Source: Mesorhizobium sp. PAMC28654
GTDB lineage: Bacteria > Pseudomonadota > Alphaproteobacteria > Rhizobiales > Rhizobiaceae
Assembly (NCBI RefSeq): GCF_020616515.1
Contig: NZ_CP085135.1
Location: 3,906,001 to 3,970,000 of the forward strand
Direction of reading: 5' to 3'
DNA length: 64,000 nucleotides
The position numbers and the translations under genes are program-made. Each line of letters begins with the position of its first letter. Within the stretch, counting starts at the first letter, position 1. Positions 54,929 to 64,000 of this stretch are shown here, piece after piece. Below the pieces are notes generated by a model. That model searched no databases. It saw only the letters and a program-made list of their open reading frames with translations, and was not told where the DNA came from.

Positions 54929-55803
54929 CGAGCCGCCTCCGCCTTGGCGAACAGACGGGCCGCCATCTGCACCGCACCACCCAGCGCATCGTCGAGCGGC
55001 GGCTTCAACAGCGCGCGGTAGCGTGCCGACAGACGCGGCGCGTAGAGCGGCGCCAGACCGCCGAGCAGGCAGAGCGGCGCATCGTCAGCGAGATCGAGCG
55101 CGCCGAGCGAGGCTTCGACATCGGCGATTGACTTGTCGAGGATCCAGTTGGCGACGATGTCGCCTTTCACCGCGTGCTCGAACACCTTGGGCGCGAAGCC
55201 GCCGAAATCGCCGGGCTTGGCATTGGTGGTGAATTCGACCACGTCCTCCGGATTGTCGCGGAAAACGGCGAGCATGCTCTGTGTCAGCGGTGAACCCTCG
55301 CGGACGCCGTCATAGGCAAGCAGCGTCTGCTCCAGAAGGTCACGGCCGATGCGAGCGCCGCTGCCCTGGTCGCCGACCTGGAACCCCCAGCCGCCGATCG
55401 CGCGCGACGTGCCGTTCCGGCGCGCCATATAGGCGGTACCGGTGCCGAGGATAGCCATGGCGCCGTCGCCCGACCCGACCGCGCCTTCCAGCGCGATCTC
55501 GGCATCGGTCTCGACGCGACTGATGCTGAACGGCAGGATTGCTTCAAGCTGCTGCCGGTAGGTGCCGACATTGGCGCCGGCGAGGCCGAGAATGGCAGGG
55601 GTTCGCGGGATCAATTCCGGATCCTGGCCGGCGGCGATGAATGCCTGCCGCGCCGCCTCGACGATGTTCGACCGAGCGCCGGTGAGGTCAGTACGGATAT
55701 TGGCGGCGCCGCTCTTGGCGCGACCGACGACCGTGCCGTCCGCTGTTGCCAGGGCGGCCCTGCAGCTGGTGCCGCCGCCATCGATACCGAGCACGAAATT
55801 CAC
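54925..55803 (-). CDS. nagK: N-acetylglucosamine kinase, BadF/BcrA type
   Basis: The product has 292 aa from GTG 55803, which is 7 bp after GGAGGAG; a further upstream in-frame ATG at 55851 would run through the operator repeat and is rejected. The ASKHA fold is clear: LGIDGGGTSCRAALA (phosphate 1), AILGLAGANVG, ILGTGTAYMARR, GGWGFQVGDQGSGARIGRDLL and LCLLGGLAPLYAPRL. The enzyme phosphorylates GlcNAc or MurNAc-derived sugars at C6 using ATP. It is the first gene of the minus-strand amino-sugar operon. Confidence 0.88.
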   Translation of the reverse strand: MNFVLGIDGGGTSCRAALATADGTVVGRAKSGAANIRTDLTGARSNIVEAARQAFIAAGQDPELIPRTPAILGLAGANVGTYRQQLEAILPFSISRVETDAEIALEGAVGSGDGAMAILGTGTAYMARRNGTSRAIGGWGFQVGDQGSGARIGRDLLEQTLLAYDGVREGSPLTQSMLAVFRDNPEDVVEFTTNAKPGDFGGFAPKVFEHAVKGDIVANWILDKSIADVEASLGALDLADDAPLCLLGGLAPLYAPRLSARYRALLKPPLDDALGGAVQMAARLFAKAEAAR

Positions 55804-55825
55804 GCGATTTCTCCTCCGGATCGAT

Positions 55826-55845
55826 AATACCAATAAAATACCAAT
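55826..55845 (-). promoter_or_regulatory. Direct-repeat operator candidate, nagK side
   Basis: Read on the minus strand the site is TTGGTATT, 3 bp, TTGGTATT, an 11-bp period. It lies 23 bp before the nagK GTG. The same motif faces murQ at 55961-55978. Confidence 0.7.
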
Positions 55846-55960
55846 AGCCAAGGATTAATTTCCGTTTCAAAAAGATTAAGGCGTATTTTATTGAAAAACC
55901 TATACATTTCGCCGGCTCATTGATTTCCGAACCGCGAATCCGTTAATGCGTGTGGACAAG

Positions 55961-55978
55961 TGGTATTTTTTTGGTATT
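55961..55978 (+). promoter_or_regulatory. Direct-repeat operator candidate, murQ side
   Basis: TGGTATT, 4 T, TGGTATT on the plus strand, with the same 11-bp period as the site at 55826-55845 and in mirror orientation. It lies 25 bp before the murQ start. Confidence 0.7.
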
Positions 55979-56002
55979 GTTTCCGAGGTTGGAGGAAATG
56001 GG

Positions 56003-56962
56003 ATGGCCGAAACGCGCACAGAAGCGCTTCACCAGAATGCCAGGGGTCTGGATATCCAGGCCCCGGACGCCATCCTTTCCTCGCTCGCCGATGCGCAGAT
56101 CGAGGCCGCCAAGGCCGTGCGCGGCGCCATTCCAGCCATTGCCCGTGCCGCCGAAGTGATCGCGAACCGCCTGAACAGTGGTGGCAAGCTCGCTTATGCC
56201 GCCGCCGGCAGTTCCGGCCTGATGGCGCTGGCCGATGCGCTGGAACTGCCCGGCACGTTCGGCATCCAGAGGGACCGCATCGCCATCCTGATCGCAGGCG
56301 GCGACGACGCCTTCAAGACTCTTGCCGGCGGCCCGGAGGACGACACCGACGAAGCCTCGGCTGCCGTCGCAAATGCAGGCATCGGCAAGGGTGACTGCCT
56401 GATCGCCATCTCCGCCAGCGGCTCGACACCCTATGCGGTCAGGGCCATCGAGGACGCACGGCGCCGTGGCGCGGCAACCATTGGCATCGCCAACAACAAG
56501 GACACGCCACTGCTGCGACTGGCTGACGTCGCCATCCTGCTCGAAACGCCGCCGGAGGTGATCGCCGGCTCGACGCGCATGGGTGCCGGCACCGCCCAGA
56601 AGATCGCGCTCAACATGCTGTCGACGCTGACCGCCATCCATCTTGGCCATGTGCATGACGGCTACATGGTCAACCTCATGGCCGACAACATCAAGCTGCG
56701 CGACCGCGCGGCGCGCATCGTGGCCGCCATCAGCGGGCGAGGCAAGGACGACGCGGCGCGGCTGCTGGAAAAGAGCGGCGGCGCGGTCAAGACAGCCATT
56801 CTGCTCGCCGCCGGCGCCGCCAGCGCCGACGCGGCCGAGAAGATACTGGAAGGGACCGGCCAGAAGCTGCGGCCCGCCCTTTCCGCGATCGAGGGGAGCA
56901 AGGGACCAAAAACCCCTGTTCTCATCAAAACCGAACCTGAAAAAGGTCAACAGGGAGACTGA
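56003..56962 (+). CDS. murQ: N-acetylmuramic acid 6-phosphate etherase
   Basis: The 319-aa SIS-fold enzyme splits MurNAc-6P into GlcNAc-6P and D-lactate, linking peptidoglycan recycling to nagA. Landmarks: TEALHQNARGLDIQ at the start, KLAYAAAGSSGLMALAD, AGGDDAFKTLAGGPEDD (MurQ-specific), AISASGSTPYAVRAI and PPEVIAGSTRMGAGTAQK. ATG 56003 has GGAGGAAAT upstream; the frame is open to 55946 but would include the operator. It heads the plus-strand operon with an ABC sugar transporter. Confidence 0.94.
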   Translation: MAETRTEALHQNARGLDIQAPDAILSSLADAQIEAAKAVRGAIPAIARAAEVIANRLNSGGKLAYAAAGSSGLMALADALELPGTFGIQRDRIAILIAGGDDAFKTLAGGPEDDTDEASAAVANAGIGKGDCLIAISASGSTPYAVRAIEDARRRGAATIGIANNKDTPLLRLADVAILLETPPEVIAGSTRMGAGTAQKIALNMLSTLTAIHLGHVHDGYMVNLMADNIKLRDRAARIVAAISGRGKDDAARLLEKSGGAVKTAILLAAGAASADAAEKILEGTGQKLRPALSAIEGSKGPKTPVLIKTEPEKGQQGD

Positions 56963-56964
56963 GC

Positions 56965-58224
56965 ATGAAAACGAAACTACTGACGGCACTTCTTCTCGGT
57001 ACAAGCATTCTCGGCTCGGCCGGAGTGGCTTATGCCGCCGACGTAACGCTCAACATCGAAAGCTGGCGCGGCGACGACCTTGCCATCTGGAAGGACAAGC
57101 TGATCCCGGCTTTCGAAGCCAAGAACCCCGGCATCAAGGTGGTGTTCGCACCATCGGCTCCAACTGAATATGACGCAGCACTCGGCGCCAAGCTCGCCGC
57201 CGGCTCGGCTGGCGACCTGATCAGCTGCCGCCCGTTCGACAAGTCGCTTGAACTGTTCAAGAAGGGCAACCTTGCTGATCTGACCTCGCTGCCCGGCATG
57301 GAGAACTTCTCGCCCGTGGCCAAGGCCGCCTGGCAGACCGACGACGGCAAGGCGAGCTTCTGCGTGCCGATGGCCTCCGTCATCCACGGCTTCATCTACA
57401 ACAAGGACGCCTTCGACAAGCTCGGCATCAAGATCCCGACTACGAATGAGGAGTTCTACGCCGCGCTCGACAAGATTAAGGCCGATGGCACCTACATCCC
57501 GATGGCGATGGGCACCAAGGATCTCTGGGAAGCCGCGACCATGGGCTACCAGAACATCGGCCCGAACTACTGGAAGGGTGAGGAAGGCCGTGCGGCCCTG
57601 ATCAAGGGCACGCAGAAGCTGACCGACGCCGACTGGGTCGCACCCTATGCCGAACTCGCGAAGTGGAAGCCCTATCTGGGCGACGGCTTCGAAGCGCAGA
57701 CCTATCCGGACAGCCAGAACCTGTTCACGCTCGGCCGCGCCGCCATCTACCCGGCCGGCTCATGGGAAATCGGCCTGTTCAACACGCAGGCGCAGTTCAA
57801 GATGGGCGCCTTCCCGCCGCCGGTGCAGAAGGCAGGCGACACCTGCTACATCTCCGACCATACCGATATCGGCATGGGCCTGAACGCAGCCTCGAAGAAT
57901 GCCGATGCGGCCAAGACCTTCCTGTCCTGGGTCGCCTCGCCGGACTTTGCCACCATCTACGCCAACGCACTGCCTGGCTTCTTCAGCCTGAACTCCACTC
58001 CGGTGAAGATGGCGGACCCGCTGGCGCAGGAATTCGTCTCCTGGCGCGGCAAGTGCAAGTCGACGATCCGCTCGACCTACCAGATCCTGTCGCGCGGCAC
58101 GCCGAACCTCGAGAACGAGACGTGGGTTGAATCGGCCAACGTCATCAATGGCACCGACACGCCGGAAGCTGCCGCCAAGAAGCTGCAGACCGGTCTCGAC
58201 AGCTGGTACAAGCCGGCAAAGTAA
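56965..58224 (+). CDS. Sugar ABC transporter substrate-binding protein
   Basis: The 419-aa periplasmic binding protein, cluster of family 1 solute-binding proteins, has signal peptide KLLTALLLGTSILGSAGVAYA before ADVTLNIESW. The ligand-binding fold shows AFEAKNPGIKVVF, KLAAGSAGDLIS, SVIHGFIYNKDAFDKLGIK and GRAAIYPAGSWEIG. Position after murQ and under the GntR operator implies uptake of GlcNAc, chitobiose or a muropeptide sugar. It follows murQ by 2 bp. Confidence 0.93.
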   Translation: MKTKLLTALLLGTSILGSAGVAYAADVTLNIESWRGDDLAIWKDKLIPAFEAKNPGIKVVFAPSAPTEYDAALGAKLAAGSAGDLISCRPFDKSLELFKKGNLADLTSLPGMENFSPVAKAAWQTDDGKASFCVPMASVIHGFIYNKDAFDKLGIKIPTTNEEFYAALDKIKADGTYIPMAMGTKDLWEAATMGYQNIGPNYWKGEEGRAALIKGTQKLTDADWVAPYAELAKWKPYLGDGFEAQTYPDSQNLFTLGRAAIYPAGSWEIGLFNTQAQFKMGAFPPPVQKAGDTCYISDHTDIGMGLNAASKNADAAKTFLSWVASPDFATIYANALPGFFSLNSTPVKMADPLAQEFVSWRGKCKSTIRSTYQILSRGTPNLENETWVESANVINGTDTPEAAAKKLQTGLDSWYKPAK

Positions 58225-58238
58225 GACCTCAGGCAAAG

Positions 58239-58269
58239 GAGCCGGCTGGGCGCATGCCCGGCCGGCTTC
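58239..58269 (+). terminator. Attenuating hairpin after the binding-protein gene
   Basis: AGCCGGC-T-GGGC pairs with GCCC-G-GCCGGCT over GCAT, with little T-run. Such hairpins between a binding-protein gene and its permeases commonly give higher expression of the binding protein. The rest of 58225-58448 shows no gene. Confidence 0.65.
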
Positions 58270-58448
58270 GGATTATCCCAGATTGCGATTGTCGGCACCG
58301 CCTCCCGGCCTTACCCTCTTCTTCTCCGGGCAAGGCTAGCTGACTTGTCGCAAGCCTTGTCCTCCTCCGGGGACGGACACGGGCAGTGCATCGAGGCCTT
58401 TTCTATTATCACACCCTTTAGAACCGAGAGACGGCGGGGACCGAACTC

Positions 58449-59378
58449 ATGGCCGCAGAAATACGACCGAAACGACCGTTCCGCTGGCACATAGGCGTCT
58501 TCCTGGCGCCGGCCGTGCTCGTCTACACGGCGATCATGATCCTGCCGCTGGCCGGCACGCTGCAGCTCTCGCTGTTCCGCAACATCGAGCAGCACCAAGT
58601 CTTCGCTGGGCTGGAAAATTTCCGCACGCTGTTCGGCGACCCCAACTGGTCGGTGGGTTTCTGGAATGCGCTCAGGAACAACACCTGGTTCTTCATCATC
58701 CACATGCTGGTGCAGAACCCGATCGGCGTCATGCTGGCGGCGCTGCTGTCCAGCCCCAGGCTGAGATTCGCCGTCTTCTACCGCACGGCGATCTTCGTGC
58801 CGACGATCCTGTCCTTCGTTATCGTCGGCTTCGCCTGGAAGCTGATCCTGTCGCCGCTGTGGGGCGTGGCGCCGCATTTGATGGACTTGGTCGGCCTGAA
58901 AAGCCTGTTCACGCCATGGCTCGGCAAGGAGCAGTATGCGTTGACGGCACTCAGCCTGATCTCGGTGTGGCAGTTCGTCGGCATCCCGATGATGCTGATC
59001 TACGCCGCGCTGCTGTCGATCCCCGAAGAGGTGATCGAGGCGGCCGAATGCGACGGGATCACCGGCATGTCGCAGTTCTGGAAGATCAAGCTGCCGCTGA
59101 TCTTGCCGTCGATCGGCATCATCTCGATCCTCACCTTCGTCGGCAATTTCAACGCCTTCGACCTGATCTACACCGCGCAAGGGGCGCTCGCCGGGCCGAA
59201 CTATTCCACCGACATTCTCGGCACCTTCCTCTACCGCGCCTTCTTCGGCTTCCAGTTGCAGGTCGGCGACCCCAACATGGGCGCGGCGATCGCCACGATG
59301 ATGTTCCTGATCATCCTCGGCGGTGTCTGCGTCTACCTGTTCCTCGTGCAGACGCGCCTGCGTCGCTACCAGTTCTGA
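58449..59378 (+). CDS. Sugar ABC transporter permease 1
   Basis: The 309-aa MalF/UgpA-type permease has six membrane segments starting IGVFLAPAVLVYTAIMILPL. The ATPase-contact EAA loop reads IPEEVIEAAECDGITGMSQFWKIKLPLILPS (split over the motif E-A-A-x3-G). It ends in VYLFLVQTRLRRYQF. It partners permease 2, 10 bp downstream, and the ATPase at 61531. Confidence 0.93.
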   Translation: MAAEIRPKRPFRWHIGVFLAPAVLVYTAIMILPLAGTLQLSLFRNIEQHQVFAGLENFRTLFGDPNWSVGFWNALRNNTWFFIIHMLVQNPIGVMLAALLSSPRLRFAVFYRTAIFVPTILSFVIVGFAWKLILSPLWGVAPHLMDLVGLKSLFTPWLGKEQYALTALSLISVWQFVGIPMMLIYAALLSIPEEVIEAAECDGITGMSQFWKIKLPLILPSIGIISILTFVGNFNAFDLIYTAQGALAGPNYSTDILGTFLYRAFFGFQLQVGDPNMGAAIATMMFLIILGGVCVYLFLVQTRLRRYQF

Positions 59379-59388
59379 GGGGCAAGAG

Positions 59389-60228
59389 ATGAGCACGGCT
59401 ACCCGTTCCCTGCCCCGCACCATCGGCGCCCACGCGATCTTGCTGACCTACACGGCGATCGCGCTGTTTCCGGTGATCCTGGTGGTGATGAATTCGTTCA
59501 AATCCCGCGCCGGCATTTTTGGCGCGCCCTTGACGCCGCCAACGCCGAAAACCTTCGACCTGATCGGCTACACCACCGTCATCGGCCAGGGCGACTTCAT
59601 CCACTATTTCCAGAACAGCCTGGTCGTGACCGTCGCCTCGCTGTTCTTCGTGCTGCTGTTCGGCGCCATGGCCGCCTTCGCGTTGTCGGAATATCGCTTT
59701 CGCGGCAACTCGCTGATGGGGCTCTATCTGGCGCTCGGCATCATGATCCCGATCAGGCTCGGCACCGTCGCCATCCTGCAACTGATGGTGGCGAGCGGGC
59801 TGGTCAACACGCTAACGTCGCTGATCCTGGTCTACACCGCGCAGGGCCTGCCGCTGGCCGTCTTCATCCTGTCGGAATTCATGAAACAGGTGTCCGACGA
59901 TTTGAAGAACGCCGGCCGCATCGACGGGCTGTCCGAATACACCATCTTCTTCCGGCTGGTGCTGCCGCTGGTGCGGCCTTCCATGGCGACCGTCGCCGTC
60001 TTCACCATGATCCCGATCTGGAACGATCTGTGGTTCCCGCTGATCCTGGCGCCGTCGGAAGAAACCAAGACCGTGACGCTCGGCGCGCAGCTGTTCCTTG
60101 GCCAGTTCGTCACCAACTGGAACGCCATACTGGCCGCACTGTCGCTGGCGATCATGCCGGTGCTGATCCTCTACGTCATCTTCTCGCGGCAACTGATCCG
60201 CGGCATCACCTCCGGAGCAGTCAAGTGA
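59389..60228 (+). CDS. Sugar ABC transporter permease 2
   Basis: The 279-aa MalG/UgpE-type permease starts at ATG 59389 with GGGGCAAGAG upstream. Its six segments start ILLTYTAIALFPVILVVMNSFK, and the EAA loop is QVSDDLKNAGRIDGLSEYTIFFRLVLPLVRPSM (outline). The end VIFSRQLIRGITSGAVK is typical. The stop overlaps the start of the oxidoreductase gene by 4 bp. Confidence 0.93.
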   Translation: MSTATRSLPRTIGAHAILLTYTAIALFPVILVVMNSFKSRAGIFGAPLTPPTPKTFDLIGYTTVIGQGDFIHYFQNSLVVTVASLFFVLLFGAMAAFALSEYRFRGNSLMGLYLALGIMIPIRLGTVAILQLMVASGLVNTLTSLILVYTAQGLPLAVFILSEFMKQVSDDLKNAGRIDGLSEYTIFFRLVLPLVRPSMATVAVFTMIPIWNDLWFPLILAPSEETKTVTLGAQLFLGQFVTNWNAILAALSLAIMPVLILYVIFSRQLIRGITSGAVK

Positions 60229-61304
60229 GTTCGCAGACACCCCTTCGCCCCCAAAATCCTCTACGGGTAGTCGTCGCCGGGCTCGGCAATATGGGCCGCA
60301 GCCATGCGCTGGCCTATCACAACAATCCGGGCTTCGAGATCGCGGCGCTGATCAACCGTTCCGGCGCGCCGCTGCCGGAAGGGCTTTCCAGCTATGGCAT
60401 CAAGCGCTCCTTCGACGACGCGCTGCGCGACGAAAAGCCTGACATCGCCTGTATTGCCACCTACTCCGACAGCCATGCCGATTATGCGGTTCGGGCGTTC
60501 GAGGCCGGCTGCCACGTCTTCGTCGAAAAGCCGCTGGCAACGACGGTGGCTGACGCCCAACGCGTCGTCGCGGCCGCCAAGGCCAACGGCAAGAAGCTGG
60601 TGATCGGCTACATCCTGCGCCATCACCCGTCCTGGATCAGGCTGATCGCCGAGGCGCGCAAGCTCGGCGGCCCCTATGTGTTCCGCATGAACCTCAACCA
60701 GCAATCCTCGGGCCACACCTGGAAGACGCACAAGCAGCTGATGCGGACGACCTCGCCGATCGTCGACTGCGGCGTGCACTATCTCGACGTCATGCTGCAG
60801 ATCACCGACGCCAAGCCGGTCGAAGTGCGCGGCATAGGGCTGCGTCTGACCGAAGAGATCGCGCCGTCGATGTACAATTACGGCCATCTGCAGGTGCTGT
60901 TCGACGACGGTTCGGTTGGCTGGTACGAGGCCGGCTGGGGGCCGATGATTTCCGAAACCGCCTTCTTCGTGAAGGACGTGATTTCGCCCAATGGCTGCGT
61001 GTCGATCGTGATGAAGGAGGGCGTCAAGTCCGACGACATCGACACCCACACCAAGACATCGACCATCCGCCTGCACAGTGCGGCCACCGGCCCTGACGGC
61101 AAGTTCACCAAGCCGGACGAGATGCTGTCGATGCAGGGCGAGCCCGGCCATCAGGATCTCTGCGACCTCGAACAGGCCTTCGTGCTGAAGGCGATCCGCG
61201 AGGATCTGGATCTGACCAAACACATGGACGACGCGGTGAAATCGCTCGCCGTCTGCCTTGCCGCCGATGAGAGCGTGCGCAGTGGAAAGGCGGTGCGTCT
61301 GTGA
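60225..61304 (+). CDS. Gfo/Idh/MocA-family oxidoreductase
   Basis: The 359-aa product starts at GTG 60225, overlapping the permease stop. The Rossmann motif is VVVAGLGNMGRSHALAYH, with the family EKPLATT segment (HVFVEKPLATTVADAQRVV) and a substrate-domain signature VDCGVHYLDVMLQI. Members oxidise or isomerise sugars with NAD(P). Its place between permeases and the ATPase suggests it processes the imported sugar. The exact substrate is unknown. Confidence 0.92.
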   Translation: MSSQTPLRPQNPLRVVVAGLGNMGRSHALAYHNNPGFEIAALINRSGAPLPEGLSSYGIKRSFDDALRDEKPDIACIATYSDSHADYAVRAFEAGCHVFVEKPLATTVADAQRVVAAAKANGKKLVIGYILRHHPSWIRLIAEARKLGGPYVFRMNLNQQSSGHTWKTHKQLMRTTSPIVDCGVHYLDVMLQITDAKPVEVRGIGLRLTEEIAPSMYNYGHLQVLFDDGSVGWYEAGWGPMISETAFFVKDVISPNGCVSIVMKEGVKSDDIDTHTKTSTIRLHSAATGPDGKFTKPDEMLSMQGEPGHQDLCDLEQAFVLKAIREDLDLTKHMDDAVKSLAVCLAADESVRSGKAVRL

Positions 61305-61340
61305 CAGCGGAGTTATCGTCAGGGGTTGCGCTTTACGACG

Positions 61341-61494
61341 CCCCCCTCTGGCCTGCCGGCCATCTCCCCCTCAAGGGGGGAGATCAGATGTCGGTGCTGC
61401 TTTCGCCAATCGTCAGCGCTGCAAAGTGGCGCGAGACCTCTAAGCTGCCAGTCTCCCTCCTTGAGGGGGAGATGGCCGGCAGGCCAGAGCGGGG
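61341..61494. repeat. Large intergenic inverted repeat, arms about 44 bp
   Basis: The left arm 61341-61386 (CTCTGGCCTGCCGGCCATCT then CCCCCTCAAGGGGGGAGA) and the right arm 61451-61494 (its near complement, ending GGCCGGCAGGCCAGAG) enclose about 64 bp. Each arm also has an internal CCCCCTCAAGGGGG palindrome. This is the type of repeated intergenic unit found in many copies in Mesorhizobium chromosomes. It sits inside the ABC operon, between the oxidoreductase and ATPase genes. Confidence 0.85.
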
Positions 61495-61530
61495 TGCCTT
61501 GGCTCCCGCATATCAATTTGGAGGACTGCC

Positions 61531-62529
<999 letters not shown>

Positions 62530-62553
62530 CACTCGAAGATGGCGCTGGCGGCG

Positions 62554-63702
62554 TCATCTCGCCGCTGCGATCTGCCTGGCGATGGCGCGGGCCTGGACTC
62601 CGGCGCTATGGAAATAGCTGGTAAGGCTCGGCCGCATGCCGATGAACCACAGGCCGGGTTGCCCGGTTGACGCGCCGCCATTGGCTTTCGAGACGCCCTT
62701 GGCGTCGAGGACGCCGAGATTGCCGACCATGGTTTCGAGACCGCTGCGGTAGCCTGTCGCCGCGATCACCACGTCCGGCTCGATGACCTTGCCGTCGTTC
62801 AGCCGCACGCTTTTGCCGCTGAAGGACGCCACCGGCGCGACCACCGTGATGCGGCCGGCCTTGAGTGCCGCGACGGCGCCATCATCGACAGCGATGGCGA
62901 TCTGCTCGGCGCCGAGGCGGCTGGCACCGCCCTTGGGCGCCGGCGGCAGGCCGTGGCGCGTGAGATCGCCAAAGATGAGACGCTGCGTTGCCGAGATCAT
63001 CATGTCGACAATGGATGTCGGCAATCGCGCCATGATGCCGGCGAAGCGATGGACGGCCACGCTGCCGACCCGCTTGGGCAGCAGCGACGGGCCTTGCCTT
63101 GCCGACAGCCAGATTTTCCCGGTTTCAACGCCGGAAAGATGATTGAGGACGTCGAAGCCTGAATTTCCGGCGCCCACCACCAGCACGCTCTTGCCCGCAT
63201 AGGCCTGAGCCGCGCCGAAATCGCCGGCGTGGATGAGCTGGCCCTGAAAGGATTGTATCCCGTCCCAGTCCGGTATCCACGGCAAGCGGTCACGCCCCGT
63301 GGCCACGATCACCTGGCTGGCCCGGCGCGCGCCCTCGGCGGTGTGCACAAGCCACCCGCCATCCTTGCGTTCGATGCGCTCGACCGTCGTGCCAAATTCG
63401 ACAACAAGGCCCCGCTCGGCGGCAAACCGTTCCAGATAATCAACGATGACGCCCTTGTGCGGAAATGCCGGGGTGCGGGACGGGTAGGGGAGCCCCGGCA
63501 GCATGGAAAGCGCACGGTGGGTGTTGAGGTGCAGCTGTTCGTGCCGACGCCGCCACGGCTCGGCGAGCCGAAATTCCCTTTCCAGAATGACGACAGGCAC
63601 ACCACGGCCGCGCAGCGCGTCGGCCGCCGCCAACCCGGCGGCGCCCGCGCCTATGACGATCACCGGCTCGTTTGCCGCCGGCCCGGTCGTTGTTACCGCC
63701 AT
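62554..63702 (-). CDS. Flavin-containing monooxygenase (FMO/YUCCA-like)
   Basis: The 382-aa protein has an FAD site VIVIGAGAAGLAAADALRGRG, the NADPH site VLVVGAGNSGFDVLNHLSG, an FMO-like linker (FPHKGVIVDYLERFA) and ATGYRSG near the end. GLWFIGMRP fits flavin-dependent N- or Baeyer-Villiger-type oxygenases; plant YUCCA-like proteins make auxin, but the substrate here is unknown. It converges with the ABC ATPase gene, 24 bp apart. Confidence 0.9.
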   Translation of the reverse strand: MAVTTTGPAANEPVIVIGAGAAGLAAADALRGRGVPVVILEREFRLAEPWRRRHEQLHLNTHRALSMLPGLPYPSRTPAFPHKGVIVDYLERFAAERGLVVEFGTTVERIERKDGGWLVHTAEGARRASQVIVATGRDRLPWIPDWDGIQSFQGQLIHAGDFGAAQAYAGKSVLVVGAGNSGFDVLNHLSGVETGKIWLSARQGPSLLPKRVGSVAVHRFAGIMARLPTSIVDMMISATQRLIFGDLTRHGLPPAPKGGASRLGAEQIAIAVDDGAVAALKAGRITVVAPVASFSGKSVRLNDGKVIEPDVVIAATGYRSGLETMVGNLGVLDAKGVSKANGGASTGQPGLWFIGMRPSLTSYFHSAGVQARAIARQIAAAR

Positions 63703-63954
63703 TGCGTCGCGAATCCTTTTCGATGCATTCCCGCCAGTTGCGCCCTATATGGCACTTGCGCGATATGGTCGATAATCAGGTCGCGTCAATGCGATTGATT
63801 CGAGGTCCGTGGGCTGGCGGGTTTCGTATGAGTGCATGGCCCCGAATACGGGATCGTTCTCGGCGAAGGGTTGTGCGTAAAATCAAGTGGTGCAGCGTTC
63901 CCTGCCTGTCCGACAGGACATGCGGCGCAGCAACCGGCACGCGGAAGTTCGACC
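63703..63954. other. 252-bp intergenic region
   Basis: This is the leader space between the divergent monooxygenase gene and the partial gene at the window end. I see no supported ORF, tRNA or strong hairpin here, only short frames. Confidence 0.4.
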
Positions 63955-64000
63955 ATGCCCCCCTTGCGCATCTATTTTGATCGCCTGCTCGAAGGCGCGG
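63955..64000 (+). CDS. 5' end of an unidentified gene (partial)
   Basis: ATG 63955, with GCGGAAG a few bases upstream, opens MPPLRIYFDRLLEGA, still open at the window end. Fifteen codons are too few to assign a family. Confidence 0.35.
   Translation, partial: MPPLRIYFDRLLEGA

Noticed and set aside
54125..55021. Plus-strand frame opposite the GntR and nagK genes
   Set aside because: Antisense shadow with His/Arg-rich composition and no start signal.

Overview
The window looks like a chromosome segment of a Mesorhizobium-like alphaproteobacterium (inferred). Reasons: GC-rich housekeeping genes with rhizobial neighbourhoods (matB, pmtA, dnaK-dnaJ under an alphaproteobacterial sigma-32-type promoter), a MucR/Ros-family regulator, and RIME-like rhizobial intergenic palindromes. 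No rRNA, tRNA or CRISPR array was seen.

Region 1 (1 to about 16.13 kb) is an integrated accessory element, visibly poorer in GC than the rest. Its right end is a large serine recombinase (14235-16043) lying beside a 34-codon stump of comM/yifB (16132-16233), so it sits inside comM. The rest of comM is not in the window, so the left end lies beyond base 1. The element carries a primase-helicase replication protein of the CyRepA1/origin-binding type (7399-10326), a single-tyrosine HUH Rep-like protein (11905-12564), a 32-bp-arm inverted repeat (7261-7361), an XRE regulator with a perfect 12-bp-arm operator candidate, a zinc-ligand-poor MucR homologue, and defence-like genes (OLD-family ATPase-nuclease, PIN-domain protein, HEPN-like protein). 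It also has an exported-protein/lipoprotein pair and an IS3-family insertion. This is the most novel part of the window.

Region 2 (16.5-22.5 kb): gshB, then gtrA and a GT2 glycosyltransferase, then an acyltransferase flanked by roughly 175-bp direct repeats. The repeats are copies of the promoter and 5' end of the next gene, a GT-C-like membrane protein. Just inside the repeats lie short remnants of an HUH Rep and of a serine recombinase, both resembling the genes in region 1. This looks like a decayed second element of the same kind.

Region 3 (22.6-31.6 kb): a GGDEF/EAL protein, then a four-gene overlapping operon for oxidative galactose/galactonate catabolism (SDR, dgoK, dgoA, SMP-30 lactonase), an ATP-grasp ligase, LtrA, DUF1330, an FMN reductase and pyrF.

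Region 4 (31.8-36.3 kb) is a scar zone: a frameshifted polysaccharide lyase, an ISL3 transposase tail, a porin-like OMP, a LuxR-type fragment cut by an IS630 element, a pmtA remnant and intact pmtA.

Region 5 (36.4-50.7 kb): dnaJ, dnaK (frameshifted as given), a MarR regulator with a cysteine cluster, two large secreted proteins sharing a module, rpe, matB and a BacA/YddA-type ABC exporter.

Region 6 (50.7-64 kb): an FAD oxidoreductase, then a divergent amino-sugar locus. On the minus strand are nagA, a SIS-domain deaminase/isomerase, a GntR regulator and nagK; on the plus strand are murQ and an ABC sugar transporter with an associated dehydrogenase. Paired 11-bp-period direct repeats near both starts are the likely GntR operators. 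An FMO-type monooxygenase and the first codons of another gene end the window.
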